From Sphingobacterium rhinopitheci (GTDB lineage: Bacteria > Bacteroidota > Bacteroidia > Sphingobacteriales > Sphingobacteriaceae): DNA of 64,000 nucleotides. Made by a program: the position numbers and the translations under genes. The stretch spans positions 588,001-652,000 of the forward strand of contig NZ_JADEYQ010000001.1 of NCBI RefSeq assembly GCF_022627575.1, read 5' to 3'. Shown here piece after piece: positions 16,990 through 25,958 of this stretch. The notes below the pieces were generated by a model. It did not search any database. It worked only from the letters and a program-made list of their open reading frames with translations, and was not told the origin of the DNA. Positions within the stretch are counted from its first letter, which is position 1, and every line of letters starts with the position of its first letter.

Positions 16990-18231
16990 ATGATAAACAA
17001 AGGCAAAACATTGATACTATCATTAATAGCAATATCTATTATAAGTTTATTCACTGTTAATGGTGCAAAGGCGCAGGGAAATGTACACGTATCATTAGAT
17101 ATGTTTTACGATGAGTTATCTCCATACGGCTATTGGGACTATGACCCTAATTATGGTGGTGATATATGGTACCCGCAGGCAGGACATGATTTTAGACCTT
17201 ATAGCTCTAATGGCTATTGGACAATGACGCAATATGGCAATACCTGGGTTTCAAATTACCCTTGGGGATGGGCGACGTTTCATTATGGTAGATGGATAAA
17301 TACACCTAGAAATGGATGGGGATGGATTCCTGACTATGAATGGGGACCTGCATGGGTAGATTGGAGATCGGGAAATGGTTATTATGGTTGGGCACCGATG
17401 GCACCTCGATTGAGTGTAAACATTTCGGTAGGCTTACCAATTAACTTATGGATATTTTCTCCGTCAAAACGGATCTATGACAGAAATATACATAGATATA
17501 GCACCTATGGCAGACCTAACATATATAATAATACAACGATCATAAACAATACTTATATCGTCAATAACAATCATTATTATGGAGGGCCTTCACGAAGGGA
17601 TGTAGAACGTACAACAGGACGAAAAGTTACCGTACGTGATGTACGCAATGCAGATAGACCTGGTAGTTCGCGTATAGACAATAAATCGGTATCAATCTAT
17701 AGACCACAAAATAATACTAGAGCGCAATCTACATCGAGAGATAGTCGTACTAATACTGCCAATCGTAGCGCTACTAATAGTAATACGACGAATAGAGCTC
17801 GTCAAGAAATGTATATTGGAAGAGATGGTAATGCGATTATTCGGGATAGAAGTGATAATAGTCGCGTAATCACAAATGATAGAAAAACTGAATCTAGAAA
17901 TAGTACGTTGTCAACTAACAGAGGTAATGATCGGTCGACAAGTAATAGAAATACTACGGAAAACAAAAGTCCTATCAACAGAGGTGAATCTTCTAGGGTA
18001 AGACGTGAAGTACAGCAAATACCACAACGAGATAATACACCTTCACGAGAAAGACAACGTAGTACTATACCCGTGCAACAAGCAAGCACGACACGAGCGA
18101 GTAACAACAGTAGTACAGTATCTAGAAATAATACGCCTAGAGTAGAGCGTACTACTTCATCTTCGTCACGTAACGACGCTTCTTCACCATCAAGAACTAG
18201 TACAGATCGCTCGTCTAACTCGCGCAGATAA
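16990..18231 (+). CDS. Secreted DUF6600-type protein with basic Ser/Arg/Asn/Thr-rich tail
   Basis: A 413-residue protein with a signal peptide ending near GAKAQG. Residues 38-150 form a Tyr/Trp-rich domain built from repeats of the type LSPYGYWDY, PYSSNGYWTMT, PWGWATFHYGRW, GWGWIPDYEWGPAW and YYGWAP, matching DUF6600 proteins. From about residue 175 the sequence turns into a long low-complexity, strongly basic tail rich in Arg, Ser, Asn and Thr. AGGCAGG precedes the ATG. Downstream is a strong terminator, so it is a single-gene unit. The function is unknown; surface or periplasmic location with binding to an anionic polymer is a guess. Confidence 0.82.
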   Translation: MINKGKTLILSLIAISIISLFTVNGAKAQGNVHVSLDMFYDELSPYGYWDYDPNYGGDIWYPQAGHDFRPYSSNGYWTMTQYGNTWVSNYPWGWATFHYGRWINTPRNGWGWIPDYEWGPAWVDWRSGNGYYGWAPMAPRLSVNISVGLPINLWIFSPSKRIYDRNIHRYSTYGRPNIYNNTTIINNTYIVNNNHYYGGPSRRDVERTTGRKVTVRDVRNADRPGSSRIDNKSVSIYRPQNNTRAQSTSRDSRTNTANRSATNSNTTNRARQEMYIGRDGNAIIRDRSDNSRVITNDRKTESRNSTLSTNRGNDRSTSNRNTTENKSPINRGESSRVRREVQQIPQRDNTPSRERQRSTIPVQQASTTRASNNSSTVSRNNTPRVERTTSSSSRNDASSPSRTSTDRSSNSRR

Positions 18232-18255
18232 CACTTTAAGAATCACTAAATAACA

Positions 18256-18285
18256 AAAAGCGTGGCGAATATTCGCCACGCTTTT
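18256..18285 (+). terminator. Terminator of the DUF6600 gene
   Basis: A perfect 30-bp palindrome (GC-rich core GCGTGGCGAA) ends in CTTTT and is followed by TATTATTTTT. Confidence 0.9.
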
Positions 18286-18359
18286 ATTATTTTTGAGTAA
18301 TATTACATATTATTAAATCAGGCATTCTACACCAGAATCCTATTAACCCGTTTTAAAAT

Positions 18360-19532
18360 ATGGCGAAATTGATTTCCATATTGGATAATGACTTTTACAA
18401 ATTTACGATGCAATATGCTGTAGTAAAGTTATTTCCAAAAGCAAAAGCGAGATATCAATTTATCAATAGAGGTAAACATGAATTTCCGGAAGGTTTTGCT
18501 GCTAAATTAACTGAATCTATTCAAGCACTTAGCAAGTTAAAACTTACTAAGGAAGAAAAGATCTTTTTCGCAGAAAGTTGCCCCTATATGGATCCTACCT
18601 ATTTTGACTTTTTGCAAGGTTACAGATATGACCCTGAAGAAGTAAAAATAGAGCAAACTGGCTGTGAATTGTCCGTTAAAATAGAAGGATATTGGTACCG
18701 AACGATTTTATGGGAAGTCCCAATTATGTCCTTAATATGTGAGATCTACTATGAAATGACAGGACTTCAACGTGTGGCAGACGAGGAAGTGATGCATATT
18801 GTAGAATCTAAAATGGACAAATACGATAAATTAGATATTACCATAGCTGATTTTGGAACACGAAGAAGACATTCTTTTGACGTACATGATTTAGTCATTA
18901 AAACATTAATAAATCATCCTTCAAAAACATTCATAGGTACAAGTAACCTATTTCTTGCTATGAAATATAATACCAAACAGATCGGTACACATGCACACGA
19001 GTGGTTTATGTTTCATGCGGCTAAGTATGGCTATAAAATGGCTAACCTATTAGGATTAGAAAATTGGGCCGATGTATACTTAGGAGATTTAGGTATTGCG
19101 CTATCAGACACCTATACTACAGAAGCTTTTTTCAAACAGTTCAACAAAAAATTAACGAAGCTATTTGATGGCGTAAGACATGACAGTGGCGATGCTATTG
19201 AATTTGCACAGAAGACAATAAATCATTACCTAAGCCTAGGCATCAATCCATTATCTAAATCTATTATTTTTTCGGATGGTTTAGATTATGATAAAGTTGA
19301 AAAAATATCCAACTATTGTAAGGGTAAAATAGGCTATTCCTTTGGTATAGGAACGGATTTCACTAATGATGTTGGGCTACCCCGAATGAATATTGTTCTC
19401 AAGATGACTGAAGCATTACCTGAAAATGGAGAATGGACGCCTGTAATAAAATTATCCGATGAGCCCATGAAACACACGGGTGATTCGAAAGAAATAGAGA
19501 TGGCTAAAAGATATTTGCATATAGATGACTAA
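18360..19532 (+). CDS. pncB: Nicotinate phosphoribosyltransferase
   Basis: A 390-residue enzyme making nicotinate mononucleotide from nicotinate and PRPP (Preiss-Handler salvage of NAD). The family start LDNDFYKFTMQYAV is present, with FGTRRRHSFDVHD (substrate and phosphate binding, with the histidine region), VRHDSGD and the C-terminal KHTGDSKE. The length is normal. It overlaps the following methyltransferase gene by 8 nt. Confidence 0.96.
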   Translation: MAKLISILDNDFYKFTMQYAVVKLFPKAKARYQFINRGKHEFPEGFAAKLTESIQALSKLKLTKEEKIFFAESCPYMDPTYFDFLQGYRYDPEEVKIEQTGCELSVKIEGYWYRTILWEVPIMSLICEIYYEMTGLQRVADEEVMHIVESKMDKYDKLDITIADFGTRRRHSFDVHDLVIKTLINHPSKTFIGTSNLFLAMKYNTKQIGTHAHEWFMFHAAKYGYKMANLLGLENWADVYLGDLGIALSDTYTTEAFFKQFNKKLTKLFDGVRHDSGDAIEFAQKTINHYLSLGINPLSKSIIFSDGLDYDKVEKISNYCKGKIGYSFGIGTDFTNDVGLPRMNIVLKMTEALPENGEWTPVIKLSDEPMKHTGDSKEIEMAKRYLHIDD

Positions 19533-20232
19533 TTACAAAGATGTGTACGGTGATGCATTACTAGAATATCACCAAACTGGAGCATTAAAAGAACCATTGC
19601 TATTACATAGCACCTATGGTGATATCGAAGAAATGCCTGTAGAAGTATTTTTTCGTGAAGATGAAGACTTTCCAGAATTAGAATTCATCGCGTTGTCACT
19701 TTGCGATGGCACTGTTCTTGATGTGGGTGCTGGTGTTGGTTCGCATGCCTTATATCTACAAGAAAAAGAATTTGCTGTTACAGCATTAGAAATATCTCCT
19801 TCTGCTTGTACCATCATGAAAGAGCGAGGTGTAAAAGACATCATTCAAGGAGATTTTTTCCACTTGAACGACCAACAATATGACACCTTACTATTTTTGA
19901 TGAATGGAATAGGTTTAGCGAAAACACTAGAGGGATTTCGTCACTTACTAGCACATGCTAAAACTTTATTAACAGACAAAGGACAATTGTTGTTTGATAG
20001 CTCCAATATATCCTATTTATATGATGAATACAAAATCCAACGACCTGACTATTATTTTGGAGAGATTGGATTTCAATATGAATTCAATGGTATAAAAGGA
20101 GAACCTTTTAATTGGCTATATCTAGATCAAGATGCATTAATCAAGATTGCGCATGAAGAGAATTGGGTAGTACAAGTATTGTATGAAGATGAAAATGATC
20201 AATACTTGGTGCGTATGGAACCCCGAAAATAG
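19525..20232 (+). CDS. Class I SAM-dependent methyltransferase
   Basis: A 235-residue methyltransferase with motif I LDVGAGVGSHAL near residue 67 and an acidic residue in motif II (VTALEIS) for SAM ribose binding. The post-I region DTLLFLMNGIGL fits the family. The substrate is unknown. The start lies inside the end of pncB (8-nt overlap), so translation is coupled, though a role in NAD metabolism is not shown. It ends at a terminator. Confidence 0.88.
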   Translation: MTNYKDVYGDALLEYHQTGALKEPLLLHSTYGDIEEMPVEVFFREDEDFPELEFIALSLCDGTVLDVGAGVGSHALYLQEKEFAVTALEISPSACTIMKERGVKDIIQGDFFHLNDQQYDTLLFLMNGIGLAKTLEGFRHLLAHAKTLLTDKGQLLFDSSNISYLYDEYKIQRPDYYFGEIGFQYEFNGIKGEPFNWLYLDQDALIKIAHEENWVVQVLYEDENDQYLVRMEPRK

Positions 20233-20275
20233 AATAAATAGGGAAGTTATCTACGGGTAGCTTCCCATTTATTCT
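20231..20275 (+). terminator. Terminator after the pncB-methyltransferase pair
   Basis: The stem of about 15 bp (20231-20246 with 20261-20275) has a GGGAAG/CTTCCC core. The T tract that follows is weak (ATATTTTCTATATT). The left arm overlaps the stop codon. Confidence 0.65.
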
Positions 20276-20594
20276 ATATTTTCTATATTGAATTCTTGAA
20301 GAGAAAATTAAGTAACAAGCACTATATCCTCCACGTGTCCAACACGAACAATAATATATCCTAAGTTGCTTACACGAGATAAGCCTATTTATACCCAAGA
20401 CTTCTCAACGATACTAAAATCTAATATATTATTCTTGCTTTTCATATCACGTAAATGAATATCCTGAAAAGTAATGAGCCCACAATTCTACGATGCTACA
20501 TTCAAATCCATCATTCCAGATATCAATACAAGAATATAATAAAATGTAGCAATAATCAGATTGCAATACTCGGTTATAAAAAAGACCTTTGTAT
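20276..20594 (+). other. Intergenic region upstream of the Ada-like gene
   Basis: This stretch of about 320 nt is AT-rich. I see only a weak inverted repeat (GCAAT/ATTGC arms of 5 nt near 20548-20563) and no convincing promoter box, RNA gene or coding region. An open frame starting near 20455 is not supported: no start context, and it runs into the Ada-like gene in another frame. Confidence 0.4.
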
Positions 20595-21455
20595 ATGGAA
20601 GAGGATCAAAAATCAATCAACTACAATCGTATTGCTAAAGCAATAGCCTACATTATAGCACATCATGATCAACAGCCAAGTCTGGAAGAGATTGCTGACC
20701 ATGTACACCTCAGTTCCTTTCATTTTCAGCGAATATTTCAAGAATGGGCGGGTACTACGCCGAAGAAATTTCTGCAATATATTAGCTTGTCGCAGGCAAA
20801 GAAAATACTAGATAATCAACAGTCATTGTTTATGACAAGTGATACATTAGGTCTAAGTAGTCCTAGTAGATTGCATGATTTATTTGTCAATATAGAAGCT
20901 ATGACACCAAACGAATACCGCAATAAAGGACAATATTTGACAATTCACTATTCACTTCAATATAGTCCATTTGGGAAAATACTAATTGCTTCCACATCAA
21001 AAGGTATCTGTCAAATAAGTTTTATAGATATAATAGAAGATGTTAGTACAATTTTAAAAAAACAATTTACAAATGCTACCTATCTTCATCAAGTAGAAGA
21101 ATGCCACCTGAACGTATTGAAAATATTTGAATTATCTTCCAAACAACCCAATCCCATTAATGTACACCTGAAGGGCACAGCTTTTCAACTGAAAGTATGG
21201 GAAGCTTTATTGCAGATCCCTTTAGGTAAGTTAGATACCTACGGCAATATTGCGCAAGCAATAAATCAACCCACCGCATCACGTGCTGTAGGCACAGCTA
21301 TTGGAAATAATCCACTAGCATACCTTATCCCCTGCCACCGTATTATTCAGGCATCAGGTGTCATCGGCGGGTACCGCTGGGACCCCATTCGAAAGACAGC
21401 TATTATAGGCTGGGAAAATACACAAACAAATAGCATACATGATGAAACTTTTTGA
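20595..21455 (+). CDS. AraC-HTH / O6-methylguanine-DNA methyltransferase fusion (Ada-like)
   Basis: A 286-residue bifunctional protein. Residues 10-100 form an AraC-type double helix-turn-helix (PSLEEIADHVHLSSFHFQRIFQEW). The C-terminal part (about 115-280) is an O6-alkylguanine-DNA alkyltransferase with the acceptor Cys247 in IPCHRII and the RAVGTAIGNNP region. The N-terminal zinc domain that senses methyl-phosphotriesters in E. coli Ada is absent. The ATG at 20595 is preferred to the TTG at 20589. Its end overlaps the start of alkB by 17 nt, so the two form an alkylation-repair operon. Confidence 0.9.
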   Translation: MEEDQKSINYNRIAKAIAYIIAHHDQQPSLEEIADHVHLSSFHFQRIFQEWAGTTPKKFLQYISLSQAKKILDNQQSLFMTSDTLGLSSPSRLHDLFVNIEAMTPNEYRNKGQYLTIHYSLQYSPFGKILIASTSKGICQISFIDIIEDVSTILKKQFTNATYLHQVEECHLNVLKIFELSSKQPNPINVHLKGTAFQLKVWEALLQIPLGKLDTYGNIAQAINQPTASRAVGTAIGNNPLAYLIPCHRIIQASGVIGGYRWDPIRKTAIIGWENTQTNSIHDETF

Positions 21456-22068
21456 CGAGCCTATCCCGAGCAACAACTTATTACCCTATGATGGAATCGT
21501 AGAATATTATGGTGTTGTATTTGGTAATCCCGAGGTATACTATAAATCTCTTATCGAAGAAATAAATTGGCAACACGACCAAGCGCTTATTTTTGGTAAA
21601 CTGATCACGACAAAAAGAAAAGTAGCATGGCATGGCGATGAACCATTCGAATACAAATACTCGGGTATAGAAAAGATAGCTTCCCCGTGGAACAGTACTT
21701 TATTGCACTTGAAACAACGAATAGAACAGCTCTCTGGTGATAGTTATAATTCCTGTTTATTGAATCTATATCATGATGGTAGTGAAGGGATGTCATGGCA
21801 TTCGGACGCAGAGAGAGATTTAAAAAAACAGGGTAGTATAGCTTCTGTTACATTTGGTGCCCCCCGAAAATTTTCGTTTAAACACAAATATTCGAAGCAA
21901 AGAATAGATATTTTGTTAGAAGATGGCTCCTTACTAATCATGAAAGGTACAACACAGGATTATTGGTTGCACCAACTACCTCCTACTACAAAGGTAAGTA
22001 GCCCTCGTATCAATCTCACTTTTAGAACTATCGAAAACTCGAATAAGCTAAGTAAAAATAATAAATAG
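21439..22068 (+). CDS. alkB: AlkB-type 2-oxoglutarate/Fe(II) dioxygenase
   Basis: A 209-residue AlkB-family oxygenase that removes alkyl lesions from DNA by oxidative demethylation. The Fe ligands are seen in WHSDAE (His and Asp) and the later His in DYWLHQLPP; the 2-oxoglutarate-binding arginines are in SPRINLTFR. Two adjacent ATGs (21439, 21442) are possible starts. It overlaps the Ada-like gene, pointing to joint control of direct-reversal repair. The length is typical of AlkB homologues of the ALKBH2/3 type. Confidence 0.92.
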   Translation: MMKLFDEPIPSNNLLPYDGIVEYYGVVFGNPEVYYKSLIEEINWQHDQALIFGKLITTKRKVAWHGDEPFEYKYSGIEKIASPWNSTLLHLKQRIEQLSGDSYNSCLLNLYHDGSEGMSWHSDAERDLKKQGSIASVTFGAPRKFSFKHKYSKQRIDILLEDGSLLIMKGTTQDYWLHQLPPTTKVSSPRINLTFRTIENSNKLSKNNK

Positions 22069-22122
22069 ATAAGATATTTACTATTACTTCGTTATCTTTA
22101 GGCAACTAATCTAACCTAACTC

Positions 22123-24750
22123 ATGAAGTACCTATTTACTATTATTGCTTTGATGACATGCTATATTCAAAGTAATAGCCAAATTACAACTCCAAAAAGT
22201 CATTTTGGTTTTAATATTGGTGACGATTATCAATTGGCTAATTTCACTCAAACAGAAACCTATTTAAAAAAAATAGCCCATGAATCTGACCGGATTAAAT
22301 ACACTGTAATTGGTAAAACTGAAGAAGGTAGGGACCAACCTATGTTGATCATATCATCACCCGAAAATTTAAAAAATCTAACTAAATACCAGTCAATTGC
22401 TCAAACCCTTGCACGAGCAGAAATAACCGAGGCTGAAGCCCAAAAATTATCCAAACAAGGGAAAGCTGTAGTTTGGATTGATGGCGGCTTGCATGCAAAT
22501 GAAACAGTAGGTACCCATCAACTGATTGAAATGGCTTACTTATTAGCATCAAACAATGATGAAGACACAAAATCTATATTAGACAACACGATTATATTAT
22601 TGACACATGCTAATCCTGATGGCCAAGAATTGGTGAGCAATTGGTACATGCGTGAATCAGATCCTCAAAAAAGATCATTAGCATATATTCCTAAACTCTA
22701 TCAAAAATATGCAGGACACGATAACAACAGGGATTTTTTTATGCTGAACTTAAAAGAATCACAAAATATCGCCAAGCAATTGTTCATAGAATGGAATCCT
22801 CAGATCATGTACAACCATCACCAAACAGCCCCTGCGGGTGCCGTTGTAGCAGGTGCCCCATATCGAGATCCTTTCAATTATGTATTTGATCCATTAGTAA
22901 TCACAGGTATCGAATCTTTAGGAGCGGCTATGGCTTCACGCTTATATGCAGAAAATAAACCTGGTTATACACAACGCGGAGGATCAGTATTCTCAACATG
23001 GTACAATGGAGGCTTACGTACTACGACGTATTTTCATAATACCATAGGCCTATTAACTGAAATCATCGGAGGACCCAATCCATTTGATATTCCCTTAGTA
23101 CCATCACGGTTACTTCCTAATAGTAATACACATTATCCTGTTCTTCCACAAACATGGCATTTCAAACAATCTATAGATTACTCGACCTCCCTCAACTATG
23201 CTGTCCTAAATTATGCAGCAAAGTATAAGCCTGAATTACTTTACAACATTTACCGAATGGGAAAAAACTCTATTGAGAAGGGCAATAAAGACACTTACAG
23301 CTTATCTCCAAGCAAAATAGCAGTTATAGATTCGGCGATTGCAAAGTTGAATAAAGAGGATAAAAATGTACATAGTCAAAGGAGAAATCCTATACAAGCA
23401 CTAGATTCATTATTTAGCAATCCTGCATATAGAGACCCTAGAGCTTATATAATCACAGCTAATCAAAAGAATCCAGCTACCACCAATAGATTCCTAAGTG
23501 CACTATCGGCCAACGGGATTAAAATAGAACAAGCGACAGAAGCATTTCAAGTGAGCGGAAAACTATTCCCTGCTAATAGTTATATTATAAAAACAAATCA
23601 AGCATTCAGGCCGCATATATTAGATATGTTTGAAGCGCAAGATCATCCAAATGATTTTGAATATCCAGGCGGTCCTCCTATAGCACCATATGATGCTGCG
23701 GGATGGACATTAGCATACCTGATGCATATTAATTTTGAGCGTATTTACGAGCCTATCACTGTAGAAAGCATGTTATTACCATTTGGAGAGCCTATTAAAA
23801 GTATAAAAGCAACTATCTCTAACTCTAAATATATAGGCTTATCTATTCAAGAAAATGAAAGCTTTAAGATCGTAAACCAACTATTAGCCGATAATGTAAA
23901 AGTATATAGGTTATCATCAGGTGATTTTGCGGTATTAAACAATGAAAAGAATAAAGCCATACTGACGAAAAGCACTGTACCTACATATGGTTTACAAAAA
24001 ATAGATAAGAAATCAACTATTGTTAAACCTTCGCGCATAGCGCTTTGGGACAGCTATGGTGGCAGTATGCCTTCGGGATGGACGAGGTTTCTGTTTGACG
24101 AATATGGCTATGACTACAATGTCATATTTGCAACAGATATAGACAAAGGGAAATTAATAGATAAATATGATATTATTGTATTACCTAGCAATGCACTGTT
24201 TAGAAACAACAATAATGCTAAACCTAATAATATACCTGAACCTTATGCTTCGCAATGGGGAAATATCTCAATAGAAAAATCATTACCTGCACTAGAGGAA
24301 TTTATTAAACAAGGAGGCCAGGTAATTGCTATCGGAGGTGCCTCAAAAATAGCCGAGCACTTGAAATTGGGCATCAGTAATCATTTGGTAGACCTTAATT
24401 CGAATCCATTAAGCAGAGAAGTTTTCTATACACCTGGTTCTGTATTAGCCACACAAGTAGATAATACGCAACTATCAACCATGGGCTACCCTCCTACTAT
24501 TGACATCTATTTCAATAATAATAATGTATATACAATAAACGATGCTACAATCCAACCATTATTGTGGTTTGCGGGAGATAAATTCTTAAAAAGCGGCTGG
24601 TCATGGGGTGAACAATATCTCAAAGATGGGGTTATTGGCTTTGAGAAAAATATAGACAATGGTAAGCTAACCGTATTTACAACGGATATAACATTTCGAG
24701 CACAGACACATGGAACATTTAGATTACTGTTTAGCAATCTATACAAATAA
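22123..24750 (+). CDS. Secreted M14 zinc carboxypeptidase with C-terminal GATase-like domain
   Basis: An 875-residue exported peptidase (signal peptide ending near SNSQ). The M14 domain shows the zinc ligands His124 and Glu127 in GGLHANETVG, the later His in MYNHHQ, the substrate-binding NNRD, and the probable catalytic Glu in LLTEIIGG. Beyond about residue 620 the sequence (RIALWDSYGGSMPSGW, then YDIIVLPSN and GGQVIAIGG) resembles a class I glutamine-amidotransferase-like fold, as in other Bacteroidota M14 proteins. TATCTTTA at 22093-22100 is a near match to the promoter box. It is monocistronic. Confidence 0.9.
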   Translation: MKYLFTIIALMTCYIQSNSQITTPKSHFGFNIGDDYQLANFTQTETYLKKIAHESDRIKYTVIGKTEEGRDQPMLIISSPENLKNLTKYQSIAQTLARAEITEAEAQKLSKQGKAVVWIDGGLHANETVGTHQLIEMAYLLASNNDEDTKSILDNTIILLTHANPDGQELVSNWYMRESDPQKRSLAYIPKLYQKYAGHDNNRDFFMLNLKESQNIAKQLFIEWNPQIMYNHHQTAPAGAVVAGAPYRDPFNYVFDPLVITGIESLGAAMASRLYAENKPGYTQRGGSVFSTWYNGGLRTTTYFHNTIGLLTEIIGGPNPFDIPLVPSRLLPNSNTHYPVLPQTWHFKQSIDYSTSLNYAVLNYAAKYKPELLYNIYRMGKNSIEKGNKDTYSLSPSKIAVIDSAIAKLNKEDKNVHSQRRNPIQALDSLFSNPAYRDPRAYIITANQKNPATTNRFLSALSANGIKIEQATEAFQVSGKLFPANSYIIKTNQAFRPHILDMFEAQDHPNDFEYPGGPPIAPYDAAGWTLAYLMHINFERIYEPITVESMLLPFGEPIKSIKATISNSKYIGLSIQENESFKIVNQLLADNVKVYRLSSGDFAVLNNEKNKAILTKSTVPTYGLQKIDKKSTIVKPSRIALWDSYGGSMPSGWTRFLFDEYGYDYNVIFATDIDKGKLIDKYDIIVLPSNALFRNNNNAKPNNIPEPYASQWGNISIEKSLPALEEFIKQGGQVIAIGGASKIAEHLKLGISNHLVDLNSNPLSREVFYTPGSVLATQVDNTQLSTMGYPPTIDIYFNNNNVYTINDATIQPLLWFAGDKFLKSGWSWGEQYLKDGVIGFEKNIDNGKLTVFTTDITFRAQTHGTFRLLFSNLYK

Positions 24751-24758
24751 AAGGATTA

Positions 24759-24808
24759 TTTTAGATAGCAAAGCCTGCCATGAGAATGGCAGGCTTCGCT
24801 ATCTAAAA
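24759..24808. terminator. Long hairpin between convergent M14 and ddl genes
   Basis: The stem of about 22 bp (24759-24780 with 24787-24808, one mismatch) has a loop of six. On both strands the 3' arm ends in AAAA instead of a U run, so it is not a textbook intrinsic terminator, though its place between two gene ends fits a bidirectional stop or 3'-end stabiliser. Confidence 0.6.
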
Positions 24809-24818
24809 TATATATAAG

Positions 24819-25823
24819 CTACGAGATTAAGGCAGCTTCAATTAATTCACCATAAAAATCAGTTTCTTTCATCCCAAAAGCTCTTACCTGCTGTGGAATA
24901 AAACTTTGAGCGGTTTGCCCAGGGATAGTATTAATCTCAATAAAGAAAAATTTATCTGTATCATTCTCCAAAAAGAAATCCACACGAACCATACCTTTAC
25001 AATTCAATCGTATATATATTTCCTTAATTATACGAGCGGCACGATCTTGTTGCTCTTGCGTCAAATCTGCTGGCGTAATTTCTTCTGTTAATCCAGGAAT
25101 ATATTTGGCTTCGAAATCAAAAAACTCTCTCGTAGTTTTCACTTCTGTAGCAGGCAAAACAATAAGCTCACCATTGGTATTTCTAAAAATACCTTGCGAA
25201 AATTCACGGCCAGACACAAATTCCTCCACAAGCACTTGATTACCTGTATTCTCAGCATCATACGCTTTGTGCAAAGCTTCATTTAGCTGTTCCATTTCCT
25301 TTACTTTGGTCATACCAATACTAGAACCACCAGCATTAGGTTTTACAAAATAAGGTAAAGCTAATTTTGAAGTCACTAATTCATAAGCATTCGTTCTGTG
25401 ATTTTCGAATAACAATACAGATTTAGCGACATTGATTTCAGGAATATCAGCTATAATAGCTTTTGTATATCCTTTATTCATCGTAAGGGAAGAAGTCAAT
25501 GCATTACAAGAAGTGTAAGGTAAATTAATCATATCAAAATACCCCTGCAAACGGCCATCTTCACCAGGTGATCCATGCAATATTATAAAAGCAACATCAA
25601 AAATTATTTTATCCCCTTTGATTATTACAGAGAAGTCTTCTTTAGATACAGGATATCTTTTTCCATCTTGGTCATCGTAGTACCACCCTTCGGTAGTAAT
25701 ATCAATCATATATACATCATACTTGTTTTTATCAATTTGACTATATACAAATTTAGAACTTTTGTAAGATACCTCTGCTTCTCCTGTATAACCTCCGGTA
25801 ATTAATGCTACTTTTGTTTTCAT
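24819..25823 (-). CDS. ddl: D-alanine--D-alanine ligase
   Basis: A 334-residue ATP-grasp enzyme making the D-Ala-D-Ala dipeptide of peptidoglycan. Seen are the N-terminal GGYTGEAEVSYKSS, the flexible-loop HGSPGEDGRLQGYFDM, the ATP-grasp LPYFVKPNAGGSSIGMTKV and the metal site FFLENDTDKFFFIEINTIPGQT (given here as separate motifs). The length is normal. It is transcribed away from the PASTA-mltG operon, with promoter boxes for both directions within 40 nt of each other. Confidence 0.96.
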   Translation of the reverse strand: MKTKVALITGGYTGEAEVSYKSSKFVYSQIDKNKYDVYMIDITTEGWYYDDQDGKRYPVSKEDFSVIIKGDKIIFDVAFIILHGSPGEDGRLQGYFDMINLPYTSCNALTSSLTMNKGYTKAIIADIPEINVAKSVLLFENHRTNAYELVTSKLALPYFVKPNAGGSSIGMTKVKEMEQLNEALHKAYDAENTGNQVLVEEFVSGREFSQGIFRNTNGELIVLPATEVKTTREFFDFEAKYIPGLTEEITPADLTQEQQDRAARIIKEIYIRLNCKGMVRVDFFLENDTDKFFFIEINTIPGQTAQSFIPQQVRAFGMKETDFYGELIEAALIS

Positions 25824-25842
25824 ATTATTAGTTTGTATATCA

Positions 25843-25850
25843 CAAATATA
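25843..25850 (-). promoter_or_regulatory. -7 promoter box (TATATTTG) of ddl
   Basis: Minus-strand TATATTTG matches TANNTTTG and lies 19 nt upstream of the ddl ATG. The -33 element is not clear. Confidence 0.55.
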
Positions 25851-25851
25851 A

Positions 25852-25882
25852 TTTGAGATACGCTTAAAAACGAATATTTTTG
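25852..25882 (+). promoter_or_regulatory. Promoter of the PASTA-mltG operon
   Basis: TTTG at 25852-25855, a 19-nt spacer and TATTTTTG at 25875-25882 make an exact Bacteroidota housekeeping promoter. The leader to the ATG at 25959 would be about 70 nt. It abuts the ddl box on the other strand. Confidence 0.75.
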
Positions 25883-25958
25883 CCTAATAAAATTTTATAC
25901 TAAAGAACAGATTAATTCGTATTAGTGATTTAACGAAATTAACATAAAAAAAAGCTAC

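Noticed and set aside
17802..18107. Antisense frame in the DUF6600 tail, giving a Leu/Val-rich sequence
   Set aside because: It is the complement of the Ser/Arg/Asn repeats; the composition is an artefact of low complexity.
20455..20646. Small open frame upstream of the Ada-like gene
   Set aside because: It overlaps the Ada-like start in another frame and shows no family features or start signal.
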